A stretch of 64,000 nucleotides of DNA from Cerrena zonata (lineage: Eukaryota > Basidiomycota > Agaricomycetes > Polyporales > Cerrenaceae), in the NCBI GenBank assembly GCA_038087015.1, contig JASBNA010000003.1:1054001-1118000 (forward strand), written 5' to 3'. Below the pieces are notes generated by a model that was not told the origin of the DNA, did not search any database, and worked only from the letters and a program-made list of their open reading frames with translations. Shown here piece after piece: positions 1-12,165 of this stretch; positions within the stretch are counted from its first letter, which is position 1, and each line of letters opens with the position of its first letter. The position numbers and the translations under genes are program-made.

Positions 1-1475
1 CTAGCTGATCGAGGACACGCATCAGGTGGGGGATAAAGTCCTGATAGCTCATCGCGAAGCTGTTGCGAGGTGCAATGAACTCAATGGGATCGAGCATCGA
101 AGGATCAGGGCTAAGGGTGCGTTAGTTGTTGAGAGCCCGCAATATAATTGACACTCACACAGCTTCGTAATAGAGTGCCGTTGTATTCATCAAAGATTCA
201 AAGTGTTCCAATGCACCTCCAGGGTGTACGCGAACAAACCACTTGACTTTGTCTTCACCTACTGCCTCGGCGGGAGGCATTGCAAGGCTCATTTTCCACA
301 ACGGCGAGAACTGGAGGAAGACATCACAGTATTGCTGCTTAGGCGCGAGAATGCTCAGATGACACCTTGCTGTAGGTGGTTTAGAAGCATCTGCCATCCT
401 TTGAATGATCCTGGAGTCTATCAAAAGCTCTGGATCGATTTCTTCCGAGTTGATGATTCGAGTGCCGCTAAATTCCATTTTGTGGGTATCGCCGTCGTGG
501 ACGACATTCAGTTTGCCCCAGAACATTCCATCCACAGTTGTTCCGTCCTCCATACGAGCCATATCGAGCTCATCCGAAGTGATAAGAGTGTCCAGCGCCA
601 CAGTTTGCCCAGGGATCAACTCTAGGTTGAATGTTCCGGGCATCTCCAGGACGGGGGGAGGGCTGTGGAGCAAGGTTAACGCTGAGACAAGGATTGTTAA
701 GCAAAGAAGACTTACGGAGGCGGACTGGTAGAGACAAATAGGACGAGTGGTTAGTGGCATGTAAATTTAGGGAAGAGGATACATACGGAGGCTCCTCTAC
801 GGGTGGAGGACCATCGCCAATGATTTCGACCTTGAACGCACGGACGCCTTGGATAGCAATTTGGTAGGAATCCTCTCCAGTAATCTGATCAAACCACAGT
901 TAGCTTATCAACAAAGGGCGAGTAGGAATACACAAACATAGATCCAAGGGCTAGATACCACACGCTATGAAGAAAGAATGCATTGTAAGTTGGGTGGAGG
1001 GCATATTGTGGCGTAATTGAAGGACTTACAGCAGCGTCCCAGGAAGCGAATTCGATCGGTACTCGGAGAGCGTACTGAGCACCCTCTGGAGGCTTGATCC
1101 ACTCTCTGACCTGGTGATCAAGTTCCTAGAACAACAAGTGTAAGCTGAAGCACATATGGAACATAACTTTATCGTACAGCAAATGTATTGGGAAGCTATT
1201 TAGGATGAGTGAGCGATCGAGGTTCATCTTGAAAGGATTGTCGGCATACCATACGTATCGTCTCCATCTCCATGAAAACGAGTGTAAGCAATCTTGGTGC
1301 CGAGACCTGCATCTGTGGTGGACTTTGTTGCAGCTTTGCTTCCTTGTTTTTCGGAGTCTTGAATCGACCCCAGAAGCCGGGGAGATTGATGGGTGAGCCT
1401 CTGGGTGTGAAGGGAGCAGTGAGCATAGAAAGGTGTGAAAGGAAGAGACGCTACTTACGCTGGAGAGTGAAGCAT
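1..1475 (-). CDS. Uncharacterised multi-exon protein, 3' end outside the window
   Basis: I do not recognise the family. The coding exons read right to left. An exon ending near 1123 gives ELDHQVREWIKPPEGAQ, followed by ITGEDSYQIAIQGVRAF, a proline run (VEEPP...), then a ~150-residue segment beginning PVLEMPGTFNLELIPG and ending FESLMNTTALYYEA. The last visible exon (about 1-112) reads SPDPSMLDPIEFIAPRN and leaves the window. Joining the proline-rich parts in frame needs a 9-nt exon near 718-726. The start is unsure: ATG at 1475 (MLHSPA) is the best candidate, but the join to the next exon is unresolved. The last upstream exon gives TRFHGDGDDT before a junction to FPIHLLYDK. No membrane segment or known motif stands out. 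Function unknown. Confidence 0.5.
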
Positions 1476-1881
1476 GTCGGAAGAGATGGAACGTGAAGAG
1501 GGTGTGGTATAGATGCAAGGTTGGAATTGACAGAGGGAGTCAATTAAGTGGCATAGTAGAACACGAGGCTAGAACACGAGGCAAACGTGATCCAGGCGAT
1601 AACAACATTGTGTTCTTCCCGTCAGTTGCATTGCCTTCTAGGTATATGGGGCTGGTGTTTGCGATTACTCGAGCGTTGTCGTAGAGAGTAAGAAACAACC
1701 GTTGCATGTCGTCCCCAAGTGTCTTATTGGTCTTCATTTGCTTTCAGGTTGGGCAATTTCGGGTACCTGCACATAGACGCCCATATGCGTCATAGACGGG
1801 CGCCTCGACTTGCCGCGAAGATTCGGTATTCTTGCTGGCTTTCGCTCTTGGTTCACTCTTTACAGCTCTTTCCATTTCGCC
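1476..1881. other. Intergenic, shared upstream region
   Basis: About 400 nt between the divergent unknown gene and the SAP-domain gene. I see only short open frames without homology and no RNA gene. It probably holds both promoters. Confidence 0.4.
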
Positions 1882-2862
1882 ATGTTGCGGTCATCAATTC
1901 AGAGCCAGCTGAGGCCAGCATTTTCTGCTGTTCAGAGCCGAACATTTGTTTCCACAGTTCTTCTCACTAGGAACTGGGAAAATGATACTGTTGCGACCCT
2001 CAAGAAAGAGGCTAGGGAACGGGGTCTATCCCAGTGAGTTAAACCACACACTGGGATCTAACCCCGCATAGATTGTTGAAATCTATATCAGGACAGGAAA
2101 CAAGGCTACCTTGATCACTCGCCTGCAGGAGCATGACAGTCAGCGACTTCCCATGCGCGATCCTGTACCTTCTAAAAAGGTTCAATCCCCGTCTACACCT
2201 AAACAGCATCTCCGACAAGCCCATACCATTGAGGCACATACTACTGAGGTACCTGGAGTGCCATCTAGCTCGGAGCCCCCAGTTCTATCACCAAACTTCC
2301 CAAGGGAGTTCCTTGACGTCAAGATTCCCATTCCTTCGAGACCTTCAGTTCGAGCTCCAACTCCCATTGTAAGCAATCGTTCTCGGCACGCTATCTTTCT
2401 GGGTACTCAACTACCGTATAGCCTTTCCTTCCTGACTTCTGGGCTTCCGGACGTGTGAAAGCCGAGCTTCCAACTCCAGATGTCTCTTCACCCAATCTCA
2501 TCGCCGTCGCCGGAGATGCAACACACATTAGTGTTAGCCCTGCACACAACCTCTATATTCCTGAAGCCGAAGACGTCCACGAAAAACAAGATACTACCAA
2601 GACCACCTTCTTCCAAGACGTTGCTGCCGATCTCTCCCTCCCTGCATTCAAGCTTCCAGTTGATACCGAAAAATTGCAGAAAGCCGATCTTACACAGGTG
2701 ACAGGTACGTCGAGGGGTCAGGAGGTTGATCACACACGAAAATTGGACAAGGACGAGAAGTCGGGTCTTTGGGCATTTTTGGGAATCTTTGTTGGTACTT
2801 GGATTGGTGCTGTGTTAACCACACCATCCTCCGCTTTCGCCAAGGAAGAACACGCCGAGTAG
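1882..2862 (+). CDS. AIM34: SAP-domain mitochondrial protein, AIM34-like
   Basis: Three exons: 1882-2033, 2092-2368 and 2422-2862; all junctions keep frame. The N-terminus (MLRSSIQSQLRPAF..) is basic and Ser-rich, like a mitochondrial presequence. Residues ~35-65 form a SAP motif: TVATLKKEARERGLSQ joined across intron 1 to TGNKATLITRLQEHD. Exon 3 opens with PFLPDFWASGRVKAEL. Near the C-terminus GLWAFLGIFVGTWIGAVL is a probable membrane segment, followed by a short charged tail. SAP plus presequence plus C-terminal membrane segment is the layout of fungal AIM34, a mitochondrial protein of unclear role. SAP motifs usually bind nucleic acid; what this one binds is not shown. The identification rests on the SAP motif and layout only. 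Confidence 0.75.
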
Positions 2863-3102
2863 TTCGTTGATGAGGCTGCAACCGAGACTCGAGAATGAAA
2901 TGTATCTGCAAAGCAATAGAGCTGTCATTATCTCTACCACTCGACTAGATCTTTCCTGTCATAGCTTTGTGTCATAAGCCGTTCGTTTAGTATTAGCTTG
3001 GTTATTCAAGTTTTGAGTCCAAAGCCCTCTCGTTGAGCGCATGCCGTGCAACACCGTCCGATTCAACTTTGAGCGCTTCGTAAGTACCTGCTCCTTACAG
3101 CC

Positions 3103-3692
3103 ATGAATGTACTTCGTCTTCCTAAGAATGTTCTTCTAAAGCCAGCCCAGCTACGTCGGATTCACGCTACGTGTGTTCGTAAAGACATTGTAGGCCCTCC
3201 TGACCAAGTGTCGAATCTGCGACCGGTCATTTACGATGATGCACCTATTCTTCCACCTGACGGTGTCCGACATCCCTACTCCTTGAGGGAATTCACTGGG
3301 GATACACGCGAGTATCATTGGAAGATGCAGAGACAGCAATTGGATGCTTATAATCACGAGTTCTGGACGGATGTAAGTAGCTCATCTGCATTGCATTGAG
3401 TACTGAACATGAACGACTGGTGTAGAGTAACACTCGATTCGAAGCAGCCAAACAAGCATACCTCGATAGTCTCCCTTCCTCATGCACACTAGAAGACCAA
3501 GAGACAGCTCTCTCGGTTTTCTACAGCAAATGGGTCAAACAAGAGACCGCTCGTCAACAACAGTATTGTACCGAATGGCGCAAACGAAATTGGAGCAACA
3601 TCATGCTCGGTGCTCGAGTGAAGTACCAAATGCTTTGGTCGAAGATTACCAGGTCTTCGCATTCGTCTTTGGAAGATGCTAGGAAGGATTGA
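3103..3692 (+). CDS. COA8: COA8-like cytochrome c oxidase assembly factor
   Basis: Two exons, 3103-3372 and 3426-3692 (intron 53 nt), give 178 residues. After a presequence-like start (MNVLRLPKNVLLKPAQLRR) comes DIVGPPDQVSNLRPV, the signature of the COA8/APOPT1 family (human form: GPPDKYSNLRPV). The middle has E-W/H-rich helices (REYHWKMQRQQLDAYNHEFW). The C-terminal half has FYSKWVKQETARQQQYCTEW and KRNWSNIMLGARVKY, matching the family's YNRDWYKRN region. COA8 acts in the mitochondrial matrix, supporting and protecting cytochrome c oxidase assembly. Length is typical. It is convergent with NUP133: the stops are only ~70 nt apart. Confidence 0.85.
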
Positions 3693-3765
3693 AGTTGATA
3701 GGTATCGAGGAGTATAAGACTACACGCTATATACGTACACAAAAACGGACAAGGTACTAAGGAAA

Positions 3766-6700
3766 TCACGACTGCTTCGCGAGATCCTCACCTACAAGTT
3801 CATTCACCCTCGCAAACACATCCACCAACACCAACGCCTTAACATCATTAGCATCACTCTCATAATCCCTCCAAATTTCAGCAATCTCCTCTGCGGGTGT
3901 ACCCTGCCACCTTGATTGGATATCTTCGATCGAAGGTATTACCTCTGTTTGCGCAGGGTCGAGGATGACAGAGGAGAGTCCTTGGGTGGCGGCGTAGAGG
4001 GCGGCGTAGAGAGCTGTACGACGGAGACGGTTGTTGATTTCTGCGTCGGGGACGTTGGCTGTTTGGCGGATTTGATTCCAGCTGTGGAAGTGGCAAAGAG
4101 AGGTTAGGGAACTTGTGGAAGGGGTAGAAGAGGAAAGGACGTACTCATCATGTAGATAGATTCGACGCCAGACAGTTCTTAATGCGGATTGCCTACGGGC
4201 TTGGGGAAGATGCTATACGAACATAAAAACGTCAACCTTGTTTCACCACCAATTGAAATCACTCCGACTCACCTTTGCCGTAGAGAGTAAGTGGAATGCA
4301 GTCACGTAATCCTCAAGACGATCCGTGTTGTCCTTCATGCTTAAGACATCCGCAACATCTTCGAGAGAAAGTGCTTTGCCTTGCAATAACCGGCGAACAA
4401 GTTGCTTGAATATCTGCATATGATATTAAAATAAGTCAGCGTATGTGGAACAAGTCGACAAAGTCCTTACACTGTAGAAGGCTCGGCGTGGTGCCAACGA
4501 CTGTGCTTGTTTTTGGACAATAGTGGCTACTTGTTGTTCTAATGACTGCCTAGTGTGTACGTCCACAAGAGCAGCCTTGAGGTGGTCGATCAAGGTTTCG
4601 TGTACACTGATGAAGTCAAGTCCATCGTGGAATGCTAAGACGAGTGTTAAGGTGGGACTATTTTGACATTGTAACGAATGTTTCTTACCGTTCACAACAT
4701 TCTCGTTGAGAGCTGGTGGCACCTCTTCGTGTATTTGCGCCAAGTACGAAAGTTTTCCAATACTGAGCATCAACTACAAAGAAAAATAGGTCAGTTCTAT
4801 TGGATTTGAGCTTTTTCAGTGTGACAAACCTGTTTTGACGAAAGTTCTGGAGCACTATCAGCTTGCTCCAGAAGGGTTTCCGATGCCTGACCATAGTTCC
4901 CTTTCCCGAGTTGATGGATCCAAGAAATATTGGGATGTGGGTGTTCAGCAAAGAACGAATCCAGGTACTCGTCCTGTTCCTGCGCTTGTGCGAACATCGT
5001 TCGTAATTCACCGTGCTCAATATACCACTGATACAGCTCATGGGCGAAATCCTCCTTGAACTTCTCGATGTATGCTGAAATACGTGAGGCGTTAGGATTA
5101 TCCTGTGGAGGATAGATGGTTTCCTTGTTGCATAAAGAAGCTAGACTTCGGAAGTCGCGGTACTCCTCTGCCAAGTGGAATGCATGGTTCGCGAAGCCAT
5201 TCCTCCCTGCAGAAGTACAATAATGATTTATTAGAATCGGCGGTGATAGTTAATCTCCAAAGACTTACGAAGAGTCTCCAAGACCTCCGGCCGACTATGT
5301 CTAAACCGGTCTTCTAGTGTCGACTTTTCTCGCTGGTCAGCAGCGAAAGGACTTTGATCCCAACCCTCAATTAGTTTTCGTCTAAATGGAGCATTTGGCG
5401 TGACATACCCTGAGAGATATTCTAATCGTTCATAGTATGCTCCAAATAATACGGATGCCAGTTGAGGAAGTTGCTCTTTAGCTTGAACTCTTCCTAGAGG
5501 TTGGTCTGCTTCAGATGAGGGTTGTTCAATCAACCTAGCTGTACTAGTGAACAGTTCATTAGCGATATCGATCACTGCCGGATGGCTTGTCCATGGGTTG
5601 ATAAGGGGTCTAGAGATGCCATATAGACCATAGTTGTCCTGTCTACAGTTCATAGCGGCGTCCAAGACAGTCTGTAGACGTATTTATGAGAATGAATACA
5701 GTTGTCAATACTCAGAGAAGTCAACGTACCAAAAGGATACGGTTCGCTTGTGGGACAGTGTCAACGAAACTTCTGGTCGGGTCATGCGTTGATTCTCGCA
5801 AAACGGTTCGCACTCTAGGTAGAATACTTCCAATGTCACCGGCTCGTAATCTGAAGAAAGCACGCATGTAATCTTCATGGTGTCCCTCTTTAACATCGTT
5901 CATGTAACGATAGATGGCCTCGCTCAATACGTTACGTGAGTCCCCGGATCTGGATACGAGAGTGTGAGTGTAAAGGAAGGGATTGGATGAAGAAAGACTG
6001 ACGATAGTGACTCGTTGAAGATCAGCCATAGGTCATAAGCTGCTTGAAGATTTTCTGCATCTCTTTGTAGTCGCTGTCTACACCGTTGCGACATCTAGTT
6101 CACGTGCATAGTAAGCCAACTAGAAATATGCACACACAATTAGATCGACTATCTACCTTAGTGAGAACACCATTGTCGTTAATAAATTGAATGAGGAATT
6201 GGAGTCGTTCTCTCCTGTGAGTGATTTGTGCAGAGAGGTCCAAGTTCGGGCGAACAACTTTGCTGTCTATCATATGCAATAATTGCACATCAGTAGAAGA
6301 TTTGAGAGAACAGGGGAAGGTAATTTTACCTGATTCCAGAATAGCCTGGCTGAGCTGCTCTGCACCTCTCATAAGGGCTTCCTCGTCAACTTCCGGCGGG
6401 AAGCTAAAATGTAAAGGGTTCTACATAGAGTTCGTCAACAAAACCGTCAGCGACAATGAATGAATAACCTACATCTTTATGGGAGCCATATAGGATTGCC
6501 TGTGTCATTGTAGACTGAATGAGATTCGCCTTTCCACGTCTAATGGCACCTTGTTCAGTTTCGTTTGAAATAAATGGGGATTCAAATACCTACTCAGCAT
6601 CAAATTCCCCAACCGCGTCAGGATCAACATAAGTTTTCATGAGCGTTGCAGCAGTCAAAACGAGGAATGAGCTCTCGTTTTCAAGGATGCCGACTCCTAG

Positions 6701-8439
6701 GGTTCTGTCGCTAGATGATTTGAGTTCTAGACGGTCCATGTATTCGTTCTCTAAGTAGAGAGAGCGGTATTAGGATATGTATGATGAGAGACATGGTCTA
6801 TTCGATTCATACCTCGCGCGCAAATAGTAACGGTATCGCCAAACTGGATTGTCACTAGCTGACCGTCGAGGAGGAGTTGCATTCTGGGATGCATAGGTGC
6901 ACCCGAACTCGATGACTATAATAAATTTATAATGTCAGTATAAATGTAGCCTGTTAAAGGTTATAACCTCACGCTTTGATATGGGACACTCTTAATATTG
7001 TCCACTTTGAAAGAGCTATTGGTCGAAGATATCTGCAAAAGTGCATAAATTCGACGGGGGGCCTGGGAAATTTCTATTGCAGTGGAGTCCTCCTCTTGGC
7101 CCGCGTACGAGACCAATAAAAGTAGCTGGTTTGCACTAAACCAGCTCAGTCAGAAAATTACAGCACCAACCTTTCTTCGAGAAATCACCAACCTCAGGAG
7201 TTTCAAATCAAGCAATTCCAGATCTAGTTCGGCATCACTCTTTGGAGTATTGTCAAGCTTCCCTCTCAGTGCCGGACGTACGAGAGCAGCGATATCTTCG
7301 TCAAGTTCGAGTTCTTCCCATCCCTCAGCACTCATCGTCCAACGTTGTATCCGGTAGTCAATCAAGGCCCAGACATCTCTTCCACTAGGGATTGCACCGC
7401 TGTGCTCTCGAAGAGCGATAGCGTTAATGTTACCTGACTCGTAAGGCATCTGTCCAGTATTTCCAGCAGCAAAGAACGTCGGGAGTAAACGGGAAAATGA
7501 CAGTGAGGATTGAGGTCGAGCGAAACATTTTGGCGAAAGGTGGTATCTCCCTCCGGATGATGTTAGAGTCAGACGGAACAGACGTCCGATCGAGGTTGAG
7601 ACAACATATGTCTGGGGCTGTGGTCGAGTCGAGGGATGTGAGCAGAAGTTAATGTGAGAACAAGAACAATACCTACATCAGCTCGAGTCAGTGTCGTTAC
7701 TTGTTCAAGCTCCTGCAGATCTAAGGAAGCGGGAATCCAGTGCTCTCCACCAGCCAAACCGCTTGCAAGACTTTGCCAAAAGCGTATCTGGCCACCAGAG
7801 GTCATAAGAATTAGTCCAGGTTCCCTTGTAGAACCGTATGGCACCAGGGCATGAAAAGGTGTGGTCATGAGGAAAGTTGTTTGTTCTTGAGGGCATCCAA
7901 AAATGTAACATGTAGGGGTACCTGCGAGAGCCTATAATAACAGAGCGATGCTAAAGTCATGTAAACACCACAGGCCAATTTCAGAACTTACCTGGGAGTA
8001 TTTCCAGACGAAACATGTTTCGGCAGATGCAACAAGTGCAAAGCCGGTGACAGTATCTACGTCACCAGTGTATGCCTCGTCATAAAAGTCTACAGAATTC
8101 AATTGTTATCCAAGACATTCAGTTTATATATATCCACATACTAGCATTGCGCAAGATCTTTGTGACCTCCTCAGGTAGATGAGCATAGAATGACACCTGC
8201 ATCTCATTCGATTTTGCAAAGATTGCATCACTTTTAGCGATTCTGTCAAACATCTGTTGAGTCTCGTCTACAGCCATGTCAGAAGGTTCATAAGGAGTTC
8301 GAGAGGCGCGAATAGGTGTAGAGAATCGAGAATTAGGTCTGCTACCACCCTGTCTTCGCCATCTTCCAGGGGGTGGTGATGCTCCGGGATTCGTGTTTCG
8401 CGGAATAGTATGCCGGGGTACTGGCGCGTATGCTGCCAT
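3766..8439 (-). CDS. NUP133: Nucleoporin NUP133
   Basis: Large multi-exon minus-strand gene; ATG at 8439, stop at 3766-3768. The N-terminus (MAAYAPVPRHTIPRN..) is disordered and Arg/Pro-rich, then comes a region with the Nup133 propeller start (FDRIAKSDAIFAKSNEMQV, FYAHLPEEVTKILRN). The C-terminal half is helical with Nup133-family blocks: a segment with YRYMNDVKEGHHEDYMRAFF, VPQANRILL, NYGLYGISRPLINPWTSHP, then AEEYRDFRSLASLCNKE and the segment ending in FAHELYQWYIEHGELRTM. Nup133 belongs to the Nup107-160 (Y) complex, the scaffold of the nuclear pore. About fifteen short introns interrupt the frame; not all boundaries were resolved. It is divergent from the PRCC gene with 147 nt between the ATGs. 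Confidence 0.85.
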
Positions 8440-8586
8440 TTTGAAAGAAACGGTTGGGTTAGAATTACAGAGCTCGAGGACAAGGAGGTTGTCGAATCAA
8501 GTAGACGCCTCAAGCGCGTTCATCGACGCGTCGGCACCAACAAGGACAAACAATTTCCCTCACCATCCGTCCTCCACAAGCCTACC
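8440..8586. promoter_or_regulatory. Short divergent promoter between NUP133 and PRCC
   Basis: Only 147 nt separate the two ATGs, so both promoters must lie here or overlap the 5' ends. An ATG at 8410 is in frame with PRCC but would overlap the NUP133 start and adds non-conserved residues, so 8587 is preferred. Confidence 0.5.
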
Positions 8587-10002
8587 ATGCTCGGCGTTGA
8601 AGACTACGGCAGCGACATCGAGAGCGGCGACGAGAGCACACCCCAGTCGCCACCACCTAAGCCTACACCCTCTCTCGCTGCTAAACTACCGCCTCCCAAG
8701 AAATCTACGTTCTCTCTTCCCCCTCCGTCTTCATCTGGCTCTAAACCATCTTCATCGGGTCTTTCTCTACCACCGCCAAAAAAGAAGGCACCCAAGAAGA
8801 TCACCATTGGTCTTCCCTCACTTTCCACTAATGACACTGATAATACCGAGTTGGACGATCGTCCGCCAGCAAAGAAACCCCGGCTAGATTCTGGAGCTGG
8901 GTCCTCTGGCCTTCTATCAATGCTTCCTGCTCCGAAGAATAAAGCACCTGTCCTCCCTGCACCAGAACGTGTACTTGGAGGTGGGAAAGGTCCAGGGCTA
9001 GTCTTCAAGACTGCGCCAAACTCATCCCGACCTACTCAGCAAGCCTCAGTAGAGGATGAAGAGGATGAAGATTCTGGGCCTGCTAATGAGCCTCCATCTG
9101 GCACTAGCATTCTCGAAGAAGTTACTGAAACAAACCCTCCCCCTATTGCATTTATGCCTACTTCGGTGAAGAGAGGAAGGACGAATATCTCTACAGAGGA
9201 GAGACATACCGCTCCTAAGATCGCACTCCCGAAAGTATCTGCAGCACCTGCAGTCGATTTCTTTGGACTAGGTATGTTCATGTCTTGTAAATCCAATAAC
9301 GTATTGTTTATGTTCTCCGATTCAGGAGAAGCCACCTCTTCCTCAAGTCGTCTGTCTACACCGCCAGTACCAACACCATCCGCTTCGAAACCCAATCTCC
9401 CCGGCCTATCTTCCGCACCCAAAGTTGAAGAATTTGTCGCTCCAGAGCCAACGCCTGAAGACCCTTACCCAGGGTATTACATGCTACCATCGGGCTCTTG
9501 GGCTGCATACGAGCCAAATTACTATAAGAAGTTTTACGACAGATGGAAACGAGAATACGATTCTCACGTTCGTGCATTGGAGAAGGGTATAGAGAAGGGC
9601 TTCGAGGCTGTGGAGAGAGAAGGCGCACAAGAGGTTAACGCTGCCGAGGAGATGGAGAGAGCAAAGGTCGAGATTCAGGAGAGGGAAGAAAGGAAAGCCC
9701 TTACGGCTGGAGGTGACGCTGCTCCTGCCGCTCCGAAGATGAATATCAAGGTAAAGATTCTCCTGACTTTGTTCATATCCGAGGATGCTCATGATATGTT
9801 GCAGGGAGCTGGTCTTAGTGGACGAGCACGAACGCGCCACCAACTTTCCTCATTGCTTACAGAGGCATACCAGAACCGCGAGGCATTGGAAGAGAGGATT
9901 GCACAAGGTCGAAGGAACCGGAAGGAAGCTGGCAACAAATATGGTCTGTTCCCATTCATTTCAGTTATACACATTTTACTGAGAATGTACACAGGTTTCT
10001 GA
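8587..10002 (+). CDS. PRCC: PRCC-family protein (proline-rich, splicing/mitotic-checkpoint associated)
   Basis: Four exons: 8587-9271, 9326-9750, 9805-9943 and a tiny last exon 9995-10002 coding only the end of Gly, Phe and the stop. The start MLGVEDYGSDIESGDE is the usual acidic PRCC opening. It is followed by Pro/Ser-rich segments with Lys-rich stretches (PPPKKKAPKKITIGLP). The C-terminal family signature is clear: ARTRHQLSSLLTEAYQNRE, then GRRNRKEAGNKYGF*. In metazoans PRCC is nuclear, binds MAD2B and copurifies with splicing factors; the fungal role is inferred. A YYMLPSGSWAAYEPNYYKKF block precedes a long charged helix (about residues 315-370), probably coiled coil. Confidence 0.85.
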   Translation: MLGVEDYGSDIESGDESTPQSPPPKPTPSLAAKLPPPKKSTFSLPPPSSSGSKPSSSGLSLPPPKKKAPKKITIGLPSLSTNDTDNTELDDRPPAKKPRLDSGAGSSGLLSMLPAPKNKAPVLPAPERVLGGGKGPGLVFKTAPNSSRPTQQASVEDEEDEDSGPANEPPSGTSILEEVTETNPPPIAFMPTSVKRGRTNISTEERHTAPKIALPKVSAAPAVDFFGLGMFMSCKSNNVLFMFSDSGEATSSSSRLSTPPVPTPSASKPNLPGLSSAPKVEEFVAPEPTPEDPYPGYYMLPSGSWAAYEPNYYKKFYDRWKREYDSHVRALEKGIEKGFEAVEREGAQEVNAAEEMERAKVEIQEREERKALTAGGDAAPAAPKMNIKVKILLTLFISEDAHDMLQGAGLSGRARTRHQLSSLLTEAYQNREALEERIAQGRRNRKEAGNKYGLFPFISVIHILLRMYTGF

Positions 10003-10151
10003 GTTTCTTTCCGCTTCGTTATTGCAACAACGCGCTCTATTATCTGCCTTGTGCAATGTACATATCATACATAGATTATACGTATACTACAAGTACAGAT
10101 AGATCAACTCTGGAAAATGGTATATGACAGCGTCAGAGTCCATCGACTCTT

Positions 10152-10824
<673 letters not shown>

Positions 10825-11280
10825 GTCTGAACAACCAACAATATTAATATAGTATTCAATACAATTTGTATTGATACAACATACCTGATAGTGTTTGAAA
10901 AGGTTAAGAGCGTAGAATGAGGCGAGAGAGGTGGTGGTCGAGGGGAAAGAGGAGATCGAGCTTGGGACAGCAGTCAACGCGCGACGCGAGCCTTATGTAC
11001 CCGGCGGAGTCTCAATATGAGTAACGTGACCGTTACGCGCTTCAGCCACCACCGCGTCCGTTGATCACCGTTCTCACCCTCCGATCCTTCGAATTCATTC
11101 AACGGCGAATCTTAGGAACTCAACTCAATGACCGTAACTCTAGTCTCTGGGTCGTGTTATAACAATCTGATGTATTGAAATCTGTCTTCTGCTTAACAAC
11201 AACGAAGAATAACACAAAGAATCATGCGAGCCGCTTTGCTATAACAGCTCAACGTTCTTTGACTAGAACGGATAAATTTA
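10825..11280. other. H2B upstream region without a gene
   Basis: About 455 nt holding the H2B 5' leader and presumably its promoter. No H2A gene, no convincing TATA box and no RNA gene seen. It ends at the 3' edge of repeat copy A. Confidence 0.4.
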
Positions 11281-11298
11281 CTCTAGGACTTGAAGTTT

Positions 11299-11367
11299 GC
11301 GCCGTTGGTTTCGCCCTCGCCCGAAGACGAGAGGTACTTATCCCGGGGGCCACGAAAAGGCCGGCGC
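11299..11367 (-). repeat. Copy A unit 5
   Basis: The outer stem is GCGCCG/CGGCGC instead of GTGCCG/CGGCAC. The extended hairpin reads CTCGTC-TTCG-GGCGAG (one T.G wobble). Confidence 0.75.
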
Positions 11368-11484
11368 TGGACATCTTGTTTGCCCTCCCCGGGAACGTCA
11401 GTACACAAATTTGGAGAACGAGAAACACAAACATGTCTATCCTTGGGGCGACTTGAGGTGAATCATCTTGATGACTTGATGTTT

Positions 11485-11541
11485 GTGCCGTTGGTTTCCC
11501 CCAAAGGGTACTTATCCCGAGGACCACGAAAAGGTCGGCAC
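11485..11541 (-). repeat. Copy A unit 4
   Basis: Outer stem GTGCCG/CGGCAC, inner ACC/GGT, third stem CCC-TTTG-GGG in element orientation. Confidence 0.75.
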
Positions 11542-11665
11542 TGGACACCCAGCTTGTTGGGTGCCCTCCTCGGGAAGAGAAACACAAACCTTTGACAAAC
11601 CTTTGACATATTCGTATTGAGGTGGGTGGAGACTTGAGGCGGATCATCTTGATGGCTTGAGGTTC

Positions 11666-11722
11666 GTGCCGTTGGTTTCCCTCGAAAGGTACTTATCCCA
11701 GGGACCACGAAAAGGTCGGCAC
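11666..11722 (-). repeat. Copy A unit 3
   Basis: Outer stem GTGCCG/CGGCAC, inner ACC/GGT, third stem CCT-TTCG-AGG in element orientation. Confidence 0.75.
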
Positions 11723-11805
11723 TGGATACCCATCTTGTTGGGCACCCTCCCCAGGTCCTGTAAAGCAAAGCGTAAGTAGCAAGAGATGGGCGGAGCTTGA
11801 GGTTT

Positions 11806-11873
11806 GTGCCGTTGGTTTCGTCACCGCGCAGGCCAGAGAGTACTCGTCCCAGGGACCACGTAGAGGTCGGCAC
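11806..11873 (-). repeat. Copy A unit 1
   Basis: Outer stem and ACC/GGT stem present. The third stem is replaced by a longer segment with a TGCGCGG core. It is 11 nt longer than the common unit, which breaks the shared reading frame. Confidence 0.7.
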
Positions 11874-12165
11874 AGGACACCAGATTGATGCATGCCCTCC
11901 CCAGGTTCAGATGCCGAGTTGCTGACACTCACCTGTTGCCCCAATGTCCACCAGAGGGTGTTGGATGTCCTCGACACTTGCGGGTGACATGAGATGTGAT
12001 GTTGAAGACGAGGAGGAGGGGAGATGGTAGTGGTTGGAGAGCAAGAGCGGGGTGAAGTTGAACATAGGCTGGCGGGTTGGTTTTATGGCTCTGAGGCTGA
12101 TCGACCGATCGAGGGCTGACAGTCTGACCTAAGAGACTTTCCTTTTCTGTCCCAGAAGCGGGGCA

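Larger units (their letters stand above)
11281..12165 (-). repeat. Repeat element copy A (four folding units)
   Basis: Minus-strand copy of an unrecognised element also present at 14880-15965 and 63505-64000. Its 5' edge (GACAGAAAAGGAAAGTCT) is near 12160 and its 3' edge (CTTCAAGTCCTAG) near 11283. In element orientation it has the GATCG-GT-CGATC palindrome, CATAAAACC, a pyrimidine-rich leader, ATG at 11990 (MSPASVEDIQHPLVDIG), a donor matching ACAG|GTGAGT, then four repeat units corresponding to units 1, 3, 4 and 5 of copy B. No terminal inverted repeats, target-site duplication or transposase were found. It could be a small non-autonomous element or a family of tiny genes. Confidence 0.8.

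Noticed and set aside
8410..8586. Longer N-terminus for PRCC starting at 8410
   Set aside because: It would overlap the NUP133 start codon and adds residues unlike the family; MLGVEDYGSD at 8587 is the usual start.
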